In this document: positions 9,601-17,356 of the stretch, in pieces
Layout of the letters: every line of letters starts with the position of its first letter
Numbering within the stretch: the first letter of the stretch is position 1
Assembly: GCA_037442205.1 (NCBI GenBank)
Contig: JBBIQS010000082.1
Span: forward strand, 1-36,054
From: JBBIQS01 sp037442205
Lineage (GTDB): Bacteria > Myxococcota > Myxococcia > Myxococcales > UBA5297
Length of the DNA stretch: 36,054 nt
Direction: 5' to 3'
Position numbers and translations under genes: made by a program
Notes under the pieces: model-generated
Told to the model about the DNA's origin: nothing
What the model saw: the letters and a program-made list of their open reading frames with translations, nothing else
Database searches by the model: none

Positions 9601-10882
9601 CCTCGGCGCGGAAGTAAAAGCTGGCCGAGGCCGTGCCCGCCGGGATGGCCGCGGCCGCCACCGGCTGACTGCAGTTGGAGTCGGCGTAGATGCCGAGCCG
9701 ATCCGCGGGAGCTCCGGCCAGCGCGATGGGAACGTCGGACACCACTGCGGCGGCATTGCCGGCCGCGTCCTGGCTCTCCAGGGCGACCCGGGCCGAGCAG
9801 CTCCCGGCGGTCACCGTCTGGGCGCCGCTCACCACCGCCACCTGGATCGGCGCCGCCGAGCGGATGACCTCGAGCTGCGAATCAGACTGCAGGCCTGTCG
9901 CCCGCGCGCTGACCCGCACCGAGCCGGCCCGCATCCCACGGAAGTAGAAGGCAAGCCTGCTTTCGCCGGCAGGAACCTCGGGCGTCGCCAAAGCCTGGGT
10001 GCAGCCCGAATCAGAGAACAGCTCGAAGCCGGCCGCCGGCTCGGCATCGAGGGCCACCGGAAGCGGCGAGCCGACTGCCGCCTCGAAACCGCCCGAATCG
10101 AGCACCGTCAGGGTCGCCGCCTTCGAGCAGTCGCCCGAGAGCAGGCTTTGTCCGGCGCTGGTGAACAGGAGCGCTGCCGGCTCGCGTGAGGCGACCGCGA
10201 AGGCATTCGACGACCCGGTTCGCCCCTTGTCGTCGAGGACGGTGAGCACCTCCGCCGGGTTCGGCTTGCGCACCTCGACCGAGCCGGTCCAGCGGCCCGA
10301 GACGAAGAAGCCGACCTGCCTCGGGACCGCGGTTCCGGTCAGGTCGCTCAGCGACACCACGCCGTTGAAGAAGGGAACCTGCGCGCCCTGGGCGTCGACC
10401 GCGGTCACGGTCACCGCGAACGGCGTCAGCATGCGCTGCGGGGCGATGGGCTCGATGCGGTAGCCGACGACCAGCTCCTCCAGCTCGCCCACCGCCACCA
10501 CCCGGAACGCCTTCTCCAGCACCCCCTCGCCTTGCCACGGCGAGACCACGGTCAGGTCGTAGACGCCCGGCGCCAGTCCCTCGGGGACCTCGGCGGTCAG
10601 AGTGCCTTCGGCCGTCAGGCGCACCTGGCGCAGCGGGGTCGTCCCCAGCCGCGCCGCCCAGCTCGCGTCGGCGTGGCTGTTCGAGCTCTGGCCGAAATCG
10701 GTGAAGACCCGCTCCGAGAATCCCTGGCCGCTGATGGTCACCGCCGCCGGCGCACCTTCGAGTGCCCGGGCCGGTTCGATCGAGGTTGGAAGAGGAGCGT
10801 CGCGGCTTCCGGAGCGACAGGCCGCCAGCCCGAGAAGGACCATCGCCCCGGCGAGGGCTGTCGCGCGCGAGAGGCCGATCAC
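6629..10882 (-). CDS. Giant TIG/Ig-repeat lipoprotein with PKD-like and CSLREA-type beta-helix C terminus
   Basis: 1417 residues from a GTG start whose GTGA overlaps the stop of the preceding lipoprotein gene. A lipoprotein signal ends in LAAC (Cys22). Residues about 33-130 form an IPT/TIG domain (ISGQGFSERV, APGVYDLTVVSP). A linker domain occupies 135-232. Six Cys-paired repeats of about 105 residues follow (236-888), then a divergent seventh (892-992) with a different Cys pair. A PKD-like domain lies at about 1003-1092 (LLDAGGSLDYQSP, DPDGDSAMAW). From 1098, CTVNTASLVDDGATDC and LSLPEAVRLANSS match the CSLREA motif that introduces right-handed beta-helix domains. The rest to LGPDRGAVE is such a helix. 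It is probably anchored in the outer membrane and surface exposed, as an adhesin-like or structural protein. No ligand can be assigned. Confidence 0.85.
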   Translation of the reverse strand: MIGLSRATALAGAMVLLGLAACRSGSRDAPLPTSIEPARALEGAPAAVTISGQGFSERVFTDFGQSSNSHADASWAARLGTTPLRQVRLTAEGTLTAEVPEGLAPGVYDLTVVSPWQGEGVLEKAFRVVAVGELEELVVGYRIEPIAPQRMLTPFAVTVTAVDAQGAQVPFFNGVVSLSDLTGTAVPRQVGFFVSGRWTGSVEVRKPNPAEVLTVLDDKGRTGSSNAFAVASREPAALLFTSAGQSLLSGDCSKAATLTVLDSGGFEAAVGSPLPVALDAEPAAGFELFSDSGCTQALATPEVPAGESRLAFYFRGMRAGSVRVSARATGLQSDSQLEVIRSAAPIQVAVVSGAQTVTAGSCSARVALESQDAAGNAAAVVSDVPIALAGAPADRLGIYADSNCSQPVAAAAIPAGTASASFYFRAEVAGPLVLTATPVGLGAGGQTETIVPEAGSALVFTTSPQRILVETCSAAVGLEVRDRFGNVAPGGARAIALGIAPSSGLGLFADSGCSAPISQLDLGAGAAAASFFFKGTADGSYQVQATAAGLSDASQTENISPPLPDHLAFTTAAQQLVAGSCSGPLTVQAQDAKGVARAPQSDVVVSLSAPAGRAFYSDAACSRPITSATIAGGTDSVSVRFSSSVAGAAELAADFAGWVGARQTETIAPAPAEKLSFVSGAQKVTAGDCSAVVQVGLEDRFGNLSAATSGELVGLSAAPSNGFKLFADPACASEITSVSIPVGSALADFYFKGTRAAQVAVAATAGGLATAFQIEEVLAKVPTRIAFTTPPRTVTAGACSAILVAQSQDALGNPVAVSSPTPVALTSTGTATFAFYADGSCAVPLTAPTFQPGLDVVGFYVRDTTAGQKTITATAFGSSDQQVATVEVGPAAKLSFDPIASPQPQNVAFDVAVRASDLWGNPTPSFNGTAALTLVGGGAVSCTANCSAAATTAAFSAGVWRGSISVGALGAQLLVATAPGLIGTSPVFQVVAPPPRSPPRPRLTAFPAALVAGGSTLLDAGGSLDYQSPRSALTASWDSAGSATTLAPWTPYASSLQASASYPTAGIYRPRVGISDPDGDSAMAWAPVVVVASAGDLCTVNTASLVDDGATDCAGASGPDGKLSLPEAVRLANSSAAPKTITFAGPMTVAGSALLTVSAPMQLAGGPGVALGIGLSVGAALNLYSVELIGGASVVVQPSGSLSAEDVEWRDAAPLVVQGSARLVDVRMSGCGAACIRDVSSGALTLERSTLRGRGAYGSGESAVGIAVESCSASATPLALRSTAFWRLTEAVHFACPRPVEARFTTFHEVGTGIDTSSAASVIDSSIFSTGTMPYAVPAAAQVRAALLFANAGAPAFSGALELNGDPLFVYPAAGDLRLLAGSPGVDSGVDSGLDVNGPLPGLFFGLGPDRGAVESR
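8219..10177 (-). repeat. Six tandem ~105-residue Cys-paired Ig-like repeats within the giant lipoprotein
   Basis: Each unit starts with a strand of the type (L/I)xFTTxxQ, then an AGxCS element, a Q/R-D-x-x-G-N turn, an F/YxDxxC(S)xP(I/L) element, and ends with a FYF(K/R)G strand and QTE(T/N)I. The paired cysteines are at protein positions 252/294, 362/404, 472/513, 581/621, 689/731 and 799/841, a spacing of 40-42 residues. The neighbouring smaller lipoprotein has the same pairs at 250/292 and 360/402. The regular pairing suggests one disulfide per domain. Confidence 0.85.
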
Positions 10883-12228
10883 GGCGTCACCGTAAGGGTA
10901 AGCCGCGCGGGCTCGAGCCCAGCGGCGAAAGCGCTCGCCACGGCGGTCCCGGCGGCATTGGCTCGCGCGTACAACCGCGCCCGGCCGGCGGAGTCGAGCT
11001 CCACCGAGCTGATCGCCGCCGAGCAGGCGTCGTCGGAGAAGAAGGACAGCGCCGCGCTTGGCGCGCTGCTCAACGAAACCGAGGTCGCGAACGCCGGGAC
11101 CACGTCATTGTCGAAGGGATCCGCCAGCTGCAGCTCCAGCACCGGCGAGCAGACCGCTTGCTTGAGCGGCACCGACGGGCTGGCCCAGACCACCTTGGAG
11201 GGCTCCAGCGCCGACAGGATCTCGGCCTGGGTCGCGCCGGGCAGGCGATCGGGCGAGGCCCGCAGCACCAGCGGACCGGCTTTCTCGCCGCGGAAAAAGA
11301 AGTCTGCGCGCGAGGCTCCCGTCGCCACCTCGATCTGCTCCACCTTCGTCTGGCAGGCGGAGTCGGAATAGAAAGCGAAGCGATCCGGCGGAGCCGCCGC
11401 CAGACGGATGGTCAGCGCCTGATCCACCGGCGCCGGCCGCCCTGCCCCGTCGCGGACCTCCACCTCCACCTGCGACGAACAGCTTCCCACCGGCACGGTC
11501 TGAGGGGCCGAGTCGAAAGCGATCTGCCCGGCCAACGCCGCCATCACCGCGAAGCCGTTCGACTTGCCGGCGTGCCCCGCTCCGTCGGCCACCTCGATCA
11601 CGTCGGAGGAGGTCGTGGCGCCGATCGTCACCTGCGCCTGGGCGCGCCCCAGCGCGAACGGGCCGAGCGAAGTCGGGGACAACGACTCGGTACGGTCAGA
11701 CATCGAGACCGCCTGCGCGAAGCCGTCCACCGGGTTGCCTTCCACATCGACGGCGGTGACCTGCACCCAGAACGGCACCCCGACCCGCTGCGCCCCCAGC
11801 GGCTCGATCCGGAATCCGGCCAGGAAGCGCGCCGAGCGCACCACCCGGTAAACCTCGGTCAGCTGCGTCTGGTGCCCCCAGGGATCGGTCACCCGCACGC
11901 CATACGACCCGCGCGCGACGCCGACCGGGACCACCGCCTCCAGCTGCTCCGAGGAAGCGATCCGAACCTCGCCGAGCTCGACCTCCGGCAGCACGCCGCC
12001 GACCGGCACCAGAGTCACCAGATAGCCGGAGTCGAGCGCGCTGGCCTTGGGATCGGAAAAGTCGGTGCGCACCCGCGGGGCGAAGCCGCTGCCGGAGATG
12101 CGCACCGCCACCGGGCTCTCGTCCTCGCCCTGCGACGGGCTCAGGCCAAGCAGCCGCGGCTGCGGCGGCGCGCTCGAGGCGCAGGCGCAGAGCAAACCAA
12201 CTCCCAGGGCCGGCAGGAGCCGTCTCAT
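10879..12228 (-). CDS. TIG-domain lipoprotein with two Cys-paired repeats
   Basis: 449 residues, a short paralogue of the 1417-residue lipoprotein downstream. The N terminus is a short hydrophobic signal with a probable lipobox ending at Cys16 (LLCAC; Cys at position -2 is unusual, so lipidation is likely but not certain). A TIG/IPT-like domain lies at about 25-130 (ISGSGFAPRVRTDFSDP, SYGVRVTDPWG). A linker domain at 135-232 follows the same plan as in the larger protein (FRIEPLGAQRVGVPF against YRIEPIAPQRMLTPF). Two Cys-paired repeats are at 234-340 and 345-449. The gene overlaps both neighbours: its ATG shares one base with the stop of the outer-membrane gene (TAATG), and its stop overlaps the GTG of the giant lipoprotein. 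This arrangement indicates translational coupling. The lack of a strong ribosome-binding site fits that. Function unknown, probably surface structural. Confidence 0.84.
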   Translation of the reverse strand: MRRLLPALGVGLLCACASSAPPQPRLLGLSPSQGEDESPVAVRISGSGFAPRVRTDFSDPKASALDSGYLVTLVPVGGVLPEVELGEVRIASSEQLEAVVPVGVARGSYGVRVTDPWGHQTQLTEVYRVVRSARFLAGFRIEPLGAQRVGVPFWVQVTAVDVEGNPVDGFAQAVSMSDRTESLSPTSLGPFALGRAQAQVTIGATTSSDVIEVADGAGHAGKSNGFAVMAALAGQIAFDSAPQTVPVGSCSSQVEVEVRDGAGRPAPVDQALTIRLAAAPPDRFAFYSDSACQTKVEQIEVATGASRADFFFRGEKAGPLVLRASPDRLPGATQAEILSALEPSKVVWASPSVPLKQAVCSPVLELQLADPFDNDVVPAFATSVSLSSAPSAALSFFSDDACSAAISSVELDSAGRARLYARANAAGTAVASAFAAGLEPARLTLTVTP

Positions 12229-14159
12229 TAGAAGAGCGCGAACCGGTAGCCGAGCTCGAAGCTCAGCCCGCCGGCCTCCAGGTGAAAGTCGGGGTGCTCC
12301 ACCGGCGCGTAGGCGTAGCCGAGCTCGGCCACCAGCTGCCCGGGCCCGAGGTTCAGCGCGCCGTTGGCGAATCCCATCGCCCCCAGCCCGATCTGCGCGG
12401 CGCGGTAGCCGTTGGCGCTGTTCTGTACCTGGGCGAAGACCGCCACCGGCCCGGCCCCCACCGACAGCGCCAGCCGCGCCGAGACGTACGGGGCATAGGA
12501 GAAGCGCAGCGCCACCGGGACGAAGCTGGCCGTGGAGGTGCTGCTGGTTACCGCGTCGGTGATCTCCTGGCTGGCCGCGCCGTAGCTCGCCGTCACCCCC
12601 ACCCCGGCGTAGGCGCCTGCCAGCCGCAGCGGCGCGAAGGCCTCCAGCCCCACCCGCGGGCCAACCAACGCGCCCAGGCTGTGCGTCAGCCCGCCGCGCG
12701 CTCCGAGCATCAGCCGCGCCTCCTTGCGCAGCGACACCGGGAACGACTTCTCGAAGGTGCCGCTGCTGTCCACCACCTTGACCAGCGCCTCGTCGCCGGC
12801 GGGCACCGTGTCCGGGGCCAGGTAGTCGATCCGATAGCGCCCCTCGCCGACCTCCACCACCTGCCCGGCCCGGCCGGCGCTGGGCAGCGCGATCAGCTGC
12901 GCCCCCTTGAGCGGCAGCCCGGCCTTGTCGCGCACGTCGAGGGTGATCAAGGCCTTGCTCTGGCCGTCGGCCACCAGCGGGCTGGGCGCGACCTGCGCCG
13001 TCGCCGACTGCGGGATGGGCAGCGGCAGCACCTGGTAGTTGGCCACCGAGGCCACCGACTGGCCGTCGGGTCGGGCCACCGCGGCGCTGAACACCACCAG
13101 CCCGTTGGCCGGGTAGGAGGCAGGGGCGGTGAAGTGGGCCTCGTAGACCCCCTTGCCCTTGTCCTCGACGCCTTTGATCGGCTGCCCGTTGGCCATCAGC
13201 TCGACGTTCTGGCGCGGCAGGCCCAGCCGCTTGGAGTCGAAGACGCGCACCTTGACCACCGCGGTGCTGTGGCCGTCGGCCAGCAGCGGCTGGGCGGGGG
13301 GCGTCACCAGCACCTCGTCGGCCAGCGGCAGCCCCAGCGACAGCTTGGCGCTGCCGCGGGAGGCCGGATCGCCGTCCACCGCCACCGCGAAGCTGACCTC
13401 GCTGGCGGTGCTCCCCGGCACCGGCTGGTAGCGATAGGTGAAGCGCCCGTGCTCGGCCCGCTGCAGGGTGACGGCGCCCTCGCTGGCGGCCAGCTTGACC
13501 TTCTCCGCCGGCAGCTCAGTGGCGCCGTTGTCGTAGAACACCTCGACCCGCGCCCAGTCCTCGGCGTTGGCCAGGATGGCGTGGGGCACCAGCGCCACGG
13601 TGATGCGGTTGTAGGCGGGCACCGAGATCGCCACCTTGCGCGAGGTGACCGGGCCGCCCTTCTCCTTGACCTGGATGGTGGCCTCCGGGACGTTGGGCGG
13701 CACCTCCACGCTCACCGCCGCCAGCCCCTTGGCGCCGGTGATCACCGGTCCGAAGGTCTCGCCGCCGACCTGGGCCCGCACCTCCGAGCCGGGAGGAGCC
13801 ATGGCCTCGAGCTTGGTGATTCCGTAGAGCGGCAGTCGCAGAAAATCGATCGGGGCGTCGGGCCCGGTCTCGCGCCAGGCGGCGACGATGGCCACCTGCG
13901 GGAAGCGGGTGGCCGGCATCTGGTAGACCGCGCGGTAGACGCCCGGGCCCAGCCGCACCACTTCTCCGAAGCTGCCGACGTTGACGCTCAGCCGCAGCGG
14001 CCGATCCTCGGTGCCGGCCGGCTCCTCGGTGTGCACGGTCACCGTCAGCGAGTCGGCCCGGCCCAGCACCGCCGGACCCTTCTCCAGGCTCAACGAAGCC
14101 GCCGCCGCTCGCCCGGCAAATGCCAAGGCCAGCAGCCCCACCGCCAAGCGCCATCTCAT
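12228..14159 (-). CDS. Outer-membrane protein: Ig-like (invasin-type) repeats plus C-terminal beta-barrel
   Basis: I place the start at the ATG at 14159 because it gives a clean signal peptide (MRWRLAVGLLALAFAGRAAA). An open frame extends upstream to 14258, but its extra residues would bury that signal. The body holds several Ig-like domains of the invasin/BIg type. Two carry the recurrent LADGHSTAVVKVRVFD and LVADGQSKALITLDVRDKAG pattern typical of domains that follow a proline-rich hinge. The last 165 residues alternate hydrophobic and polar positions and end in YRFALF, with a C-terminal Phe, the classical outer-membrane barrel signature. The size suits an eight-stranded barrel. It is the first gene of the five-gene minus-strand run, so it probably provides the membrane anchor or pore for the lipoproteins encoded next. 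I cannot assign transport activity. Confidence 0.78.
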   Translation of the reverse strand: MRWRLAVGLLALAFAGRAAAASLSLEKGPAVLGRADSLTVTVHTEEPAGTEDRPLRLSVNVGSFGEVVRLGPGVYRAVYQMPATRFPQVAIVAAWRETGPDAPIDFLRLPLYGITKLEAMAPPGSEVRAQVGGETFGPVITGAKGLAAVSVEVPPNVPEATIQVKEKGGPVTSRKVAISVPAYNRITVALVPHAILANAEDWARVEVFYDNGATELPAEKVKLAASEGAVTLQRAEHGRFTYRYQPVPGSTASEVSFAVAVDGDPASRGSAKLSLGLPLADEVLVTPPAQPLLADGHSTAVVKVRVFDSKRLGLPRQNVELMANGQPIKGVEDKGKGVYEAHFTAPASYPANGLVVFSAAVARPDGQSVASVANYQVLPLPIPQSATAQVAPSPLVADGQSKALITLDVRDKAGLPLKGAQLIALPSAGRAGQVVEVGEGRYRIDYLAPDTVPAGDEALVKVVDSSGTFEKSFPVSLRKEARLMLGARGGLTHSLGALVGPRVGLEAFAPLRLAGAYAGVGVTASYGAASQEITDAVTSSTSTASFVPVALRFSYAPYVSARLALSVGAGPVAVFAQVQNSANGYRAAQIGLGAMGFANGALNLGPGQLVAELGYAYAPVEHPDFHLEAGGLSFELGYRFALF

Positions 14160-14328
14160 GGTCGCCAACCACGCCTCCGCCGGGCCCCTCTCTGACATCC
14201 GCTGCCGGCGGGGCACCGTCGCCGTCAGCGTACCGCACACCAGCAGCAGAATCGACACGTTCGGGAGTGAACCTTAGCCCGCACGCCGAGTGAGAATTCC
14301 GCAGAGAGATCGGCCGCTTGGCGGGATC

Positions 14329-15381
14329 TCAGGGAGGCGAGAGGGCGCCGTCGGGAGCGATGCGCGGGGCGGCTTCGCCGAAGTCTTCCTTGGAGAGCTT
14401 CGAGAGCTGGGCCACCGCCTCTCGCTTGGGATCGAGCTTGGGGCCGCCGGGCTTGTCCTGGCGGGCGGAGTGGAGGGCGCCGCCCAGGAAGCCGCCGTCG
14501 TCGGCTAGCTTGACCTCGAGCACCGCGGTCACTCCCAGCGGGCCGGAGAGGTTCATCTTGTCCCAGGTGGCGAAGTTGCCCAGCGAGTAGGCGATGAGCC
14601 GGCCCTTGTAGACCTCGAGACCGCGCAGCACGTGCGGCCCGTGGCCGATCACCAGCGCCGCCCCGGCGTCGATGGCCAGGTGGGCGAAGGCGCGCAGGTC
14701 GCCGCGGTCCTCGCCCAGGAAGATCTCGTGGCCCTTGGGCACGTGCTGGCAGGTGATGCCCTCGGCGCCTCCGTGGAAGGAGACCACCACCAGCGACCCG
14801 TCGGCTTTGAGCGCCTCGATCTCGCGGCGGACCCGGTCGAGGTCGTTGAGGTCGTACATCTTGTCGTAGGTCGAGAAGCCGATCACCGCGACCTTGCGCC
14901 CCTTGATCTCGAGGTGGGCGATGTCCCCCAGCTCGCCGGTGTGGCCGATGCCCAGGGCGTCGAGGGTCTTCTTCGAGCTCTCCCAGCCGGCGGGGCCGAA
15001 GTCGAGGGCGTGGTTGTTGGCCAGCCCCATCACCTTGAAGCCGACCTCCTTCAGCCGCTCGCCGTAGCGAGTGGGGACGCGGAAGGCGTAGCAGTGGCCG
15101 GGCTTCTTGCCGGCGCACTTGATGCTCTCGCCGGCGTCGAGCAGCGGCCCCTCGAGATTGCCGATCGTCAGATCGGCGCCTCTGAGCAGCGAGGCCACCG
15201 GGGCCAGCAGTTGCCGGGCGTCGTCGGGGGGCAGCCCGGCCTCGTCGGGGAAGGTCGAGCCGAGCATCACGTCGCCGACCGCGGCCACGGTGAAGGCCGG
15301 CTCCGGCGGCGCGGCCTGGGGCGCCGCGGGCGGGGCGGCCCCGAGCAGCAGCGACAGCGCCATCAGCGATCCGTGCGTCAC
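14329..15381 (-). CDS. CapA-family (PGA_cap) metallophosphoesterase-like protein
   Basis: 350 residues from a GTG start preceded by a purine-rich GGGGAAGGGGAC. There is a short N-terminal hydrophobic signal (about 5-20) followed by a Pro/Ala spacer, so it is probably exported. The CapA/PGA_cap motifs occur in order: VGDVMLG (35-41), NLEGPL (75-80), LANNHALDFG (120-129), FHGGAEG (202-208, where the family usually has HWGxEY), GHGPHVLRG (246-254) and SLGNF (266-270). The family is named after poly-gamma-glutamate capsule synthesis, but most members outside Bacillus stand alone and their substrate is unknown. No capB or capC is nearby, so capsule synthesis is not supported. It lies 64 bp downstream of the anchored unknown protein and 169 bp upstream of the outer-membrane gene. 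Confidence 0.86.
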   Translation of the reverse strand: MTHGSLMALSLLLGAAPPAAPQAAPPEPAFTVAAVGDVMLGSTFPDEAGLPPDDARQLLAPVASLLRGADLTIGNLEGPLLDAGESIKCAGKKPGHCYAFRVPTRYGERLKEVGFKVMGLANNHALDFGPAGWESSKKTLDALGIGHTGELGDIAHLEIKGRKVAVIGFSTYDKMYDLNDLDRVRREIEALKADGSLVVVSFHGGAEGITCQHVPKGHEIFLGEDRGDLRAFAHLAIDAGAALVIGHGPHVLRGLEVYKGRLIAYSLGNFATWDKMNLSGPLGVTAVLEVKLADDGGFLGGALHSARQDKPGGPKLDPKREAVAQLSKLSKEDFGEAAPRIAPDGALSPP

Positions 15382-15404
15382 GCGATGTCCCCTTCCCCCA
15401 CCCC

Positions 15405-15441
15405 GCGCTCGCTCCCCGCCCTCGCGAGGAGCCGCGAGCGC
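15405..15441. terminator. Nested palindrome between two minus-strand genes
   Basis: GCGCTCGC (15405-15412) pairs with GCGAGCGC (15434-15441), and the loop contains the perfect palindrome CCTCGCGAGG (15419-15428). It lies just after the stop of the gene ending at 15446 and before the CapA start. There is no T-tract on either strand, so it may be an RNA 3'-end stabiliser or a factor-dependent terminator rather than an intrinsic one. Confidence 0.4.
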
Positions 15442-15445
15442 TCGA

Positions 15446-16396
15446 CTACGGCCGCTTCTTGCCCTTGGCCGGCTTGGCGGCGGCCTCCTCCGGCGCCTCG
15501 CGCTCCTTCTCCTGCGCGCCTTCCCAGGCGGCGCCGGCGGGCAGCTTGAAGTCGTCGGGGGTGGGCATCTTCCAGACGAACTCGCCCGCCGCCTCCTCGC
15601 CGCTGAGCACCGAGCGGGTGGAGATGCCGAAGGTGATCTCCACCTTGGCGGCCTGGCTGGGGATCTTGGGGACCTCGTAGTAGCCGAGCACCACGTGCGG
15701 CGGGAACTCCTCCACCAGCCGCTCGGGGTTGTCGATCTTGAACGGGTCGCCGCTGGCGGTCAGCTGCAGCACCTCCTTGTCCTGGCCGTCCAGGCCTTTG
15801 AAGACCATGTCGCGGAAGTTGGCGTTCACCGTCAGCTTGGACACCTTGCTGCCGCTGGAGGTGTCCTCGCTCCACTTGCGCTGGGCGCCGTAGAGGGCGA
15901 ACGACAGCCGGACCTTGGGCTCCTTGGGATCGGGGACGCTCTGGATGTCGTAGATGTCGAAGCGCAGCCCCTTGTCGACGGCGGTGAAGCGCGGCTCGTA
16001 CTTGCCGGCGCCGACCTTGTCGAAGAAGTCGCGGGTCAGCTTGAAGCGCTCCTCCCACTGGCCGAACTCGCCGTCCTTGACCTTCTTGGACTTGTGGCGG
16101 GCCTTCAGGTCGTCCAGGAACCGGTCGTAGTTCTTGTACTTGGGGTAGCGGTTGTAGTGGCTGGTCAGCTCGGCGAAGTACCACTTGAACAGCGCCCGCT
16201 GCTCGTCGGCGTACTTGGTGGAATCGGCGATGGAGCGGGCGAAGGCCTCGCGATCGACGAACTCGCGCCGCAGCTTCTCCAGCTCGATCTGGTGCTTGGA
16301 CTCCAGCTCGGCGGCCTTCATCCGGCTGTAGCCGAAGCCGGCGCCGCCGGCCACCACCAGCGCCACCACCAGAAGCTTGATCAAGGGGTTGTTCAT
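15446..16396 (-). CDS. Membrane-anchored protein of unknown family
   Basis: 316 residues that I do not recognise. Residues 5-23 (LIKLLVVALVVAGGAGFGY) form one transmembrane segment or uncleaved signal anchor, which would leave the rest in the periplasm. Residues about 25-120 are charged and helical (AAELESKHQIELEKLRREF, and a Tyr/Lys-rich stretch around 82-92). The middle (about 135-275) is predicted beta-rich (KGLRFDIYDIQSV, VRLSFALYGAQRKW, KVEITFGISTRSVL). The tail is a Glu/Ala/Lys-rich low-complexity region. A GGAG ribosome-binding site lies about 8 bases before the ATG. The minus-strand neighbours are uridine kinase upstream and the CapA-like gene downstream. It looks like a real gene, with an even amino-acid mix and good start signals, but no function can be assigned. 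Confidence 0.75.
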   Translation of the reverse strand: MNNPLIKLLVVALVVAGGAGFGYSRMKAAELESKHQIELEKLRREFVDREAFARSIADSTKYADEQRALFKWYFAELTSHYNRYPKYKNYDRFLDDLKARHKSKKVKDGEFGQWEERFKLTRDFFDKVGAGKYEPRFTAVDKGLRFDIYDIQSVPDPKEPKVRLSFALYGAQRKWSEDTSSGSKVSKLTVNANFRDMVFKGLDGQDKEVLQLTASGDPFKIDNPERLVEEFPPHVVLGYYEVPKIPSQAAKVEITFGISTRSVLSGEEAAGEFVWKMPTPDDFKLPAGAAWEGAQEKEREAPEEAAAKPAKGKKRP

Positions 16397-16544
16397 CCAC
16401 GGCTCCGTTCGCTCGAGCGGCAGTCAGAAGGCGGCGACGAATATCGCAGAGTTCGCCGGGGGCGCAATTGCCCAGCGCCCGAAGGCCCGGCGAGCAGCAG
16501 TGCGGCGAGCCGCGGCCCGTCCGGCTCCCACTTGCCCGTGCGGC

Positions 16545-16558
16545 CGAGGGCCCCCTCG
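16545..16558 (-). terminator. Short GC hairpin after uridine kinase
   Basis: CGAGGG (16545-16550) and CCCTCG (16553-16558) can form a compact hairpin 17-30 bases after the udk stop on the minus strand. Flanking GGC/GCC bases could extend it with a bulge. No T-tract follows, so this is only a candidate. Confidence 0.3.
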
Positions 16559-16574
16559 CCGGCCAAGGGCAGGC

Positions 16575-17213
16575 TCAGCCGCGGACCGGCAGTCGGTGGC
16601 GCAGGGCGCTGACCACCATGTCGATGCTGATCTCGTTGTTTCCGCCGTGCGGAATGATGATGTCCGCCCAGCGCTTGGAGGGCTCGACGAAGCCGAAGTG
16701 CATCGGGCGCACCGACTTGAAGTACTGCCCGATGATGGTGTCGAAGTCGCGGCCGCGCTCCTTGATGTCGCGGGTCAGCCGGCGGACGATGCGCACGTCG
16801 TCGTCGGCGTCGACGTAGATCTTGACGTCGATCTGCTTGCGCAGCGCCTCGATCCCCAGCACCAGGATGCCCTCGAGGATGATGGCGTCCCCCGGCTCGA
16901 CCCGGGTGGTCTCCTTCTCGCGCACGCAGTTGACGAAGCTGTAGTGCGGCTTCTCCACCGGCTGGCCCGCCCTGAGCGCCTGGATGTGCTGCACCAGCAG
17001 CTCGGTGTCGAAGGCGTCGGGGTGGTCGAAGTTGATCTCCAGCCGCTCCTCGAAGCTGAGGTCGCTCAAGTCGCGGTAGTAGGAGTCCTGATCGAGGAAG
17101 GCGATCCGGCAGCCCTTAAGACGATCGACGATCTTTCGGGCCACCGTGGTCTTGCCGGAGGCGGTGCCCCCGGCGATGCCGAGCACAAGTGGAGGCGTCA
17201 TGGCGGCGCGCAT
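16575..17213 (-). CDS. udk: Uridine kinase
   Basis: 212 residues, the usual length for bacterial uridine kinases. The enzyme phosphorylates uridine and cytidine with ATP or GTP in the cytoplasmic pyrimidine salvage pathway. The P-loop is GGTASGKTT (15-23). FLDQDSYYRD (39-48) is the nucleoside-binding DxDxYY element of the family, followed by NFDHPDAFD and KPHYSFVNCVRE. IILEGILVLG is the conserved E-G-I/F segment, and RRLTRDIKERGRDFDTII carries the conserved lid arginines. The start is ambiguous between ATG at 17213 and ATG at 17201 (MTPPLVLG). Neither has a convincing ribosome-binding site, and the shorter form matches family N termini equally well. The gene is divergent from the PilZ pair. 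Its product and the dCMP deaminase at 33739 are the two pyrimidine-metabolism enzymes in the window, but they are far apart. Confidence 0.95.
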   Translation of the reverse strand: MRAAMTPPLVLGIAGGTASGKTTVARKIVDRLKGCRIAFLDQDSYYRDLSDLSFEERLEINFDHPDAFDTELLVQHIQALRAGQPVEKPHYSFVNCVREKETTRVEPGDAIILEGILVLGIEALRKQIDVKIYVDADDDVRIVRRLTRDIKERGRDFDTIIGQYFKSVRPMHFGFVEPSKRWADIIIPHGGNNEISIDMVVSALRHRLPVRG

Positions 17214-17356
17214 ACTAGCAGAACGTCGGCCAGTGGACAGCGCGGGTTTTTGGGCGGCCTGAGATCCGGAACCTGGCCGGGGGGGAGGAGGCGTCGGCCG
17301 TGTTCAGCGCTCACCGGTCAACGGTGCGGGCCGTTCCCCCCGCACGCCAAGTGAAC

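Noticed and set aside
14160..14258. Longer start for the outer-membrane gene
   Set aside because: The extra 33 residues place a second hydrophobic stretch and arginines ahead of the clean signal peptide at the 14159 start.
14329..15381. Poly-gamma-glutamate capsule locus
   Set aside because: A CapA-like protein alone, without capB and capC, does not support capsule synthesis.
14278..17353. Short sequence CCGCACGCC(G/A)AGTGA found at about 14280 and 17340
   Set aside because: Only about 15 bases, in two GC-rich spacers. No third copy or symmetry was seen, so it is not enough for a regulatory motif.
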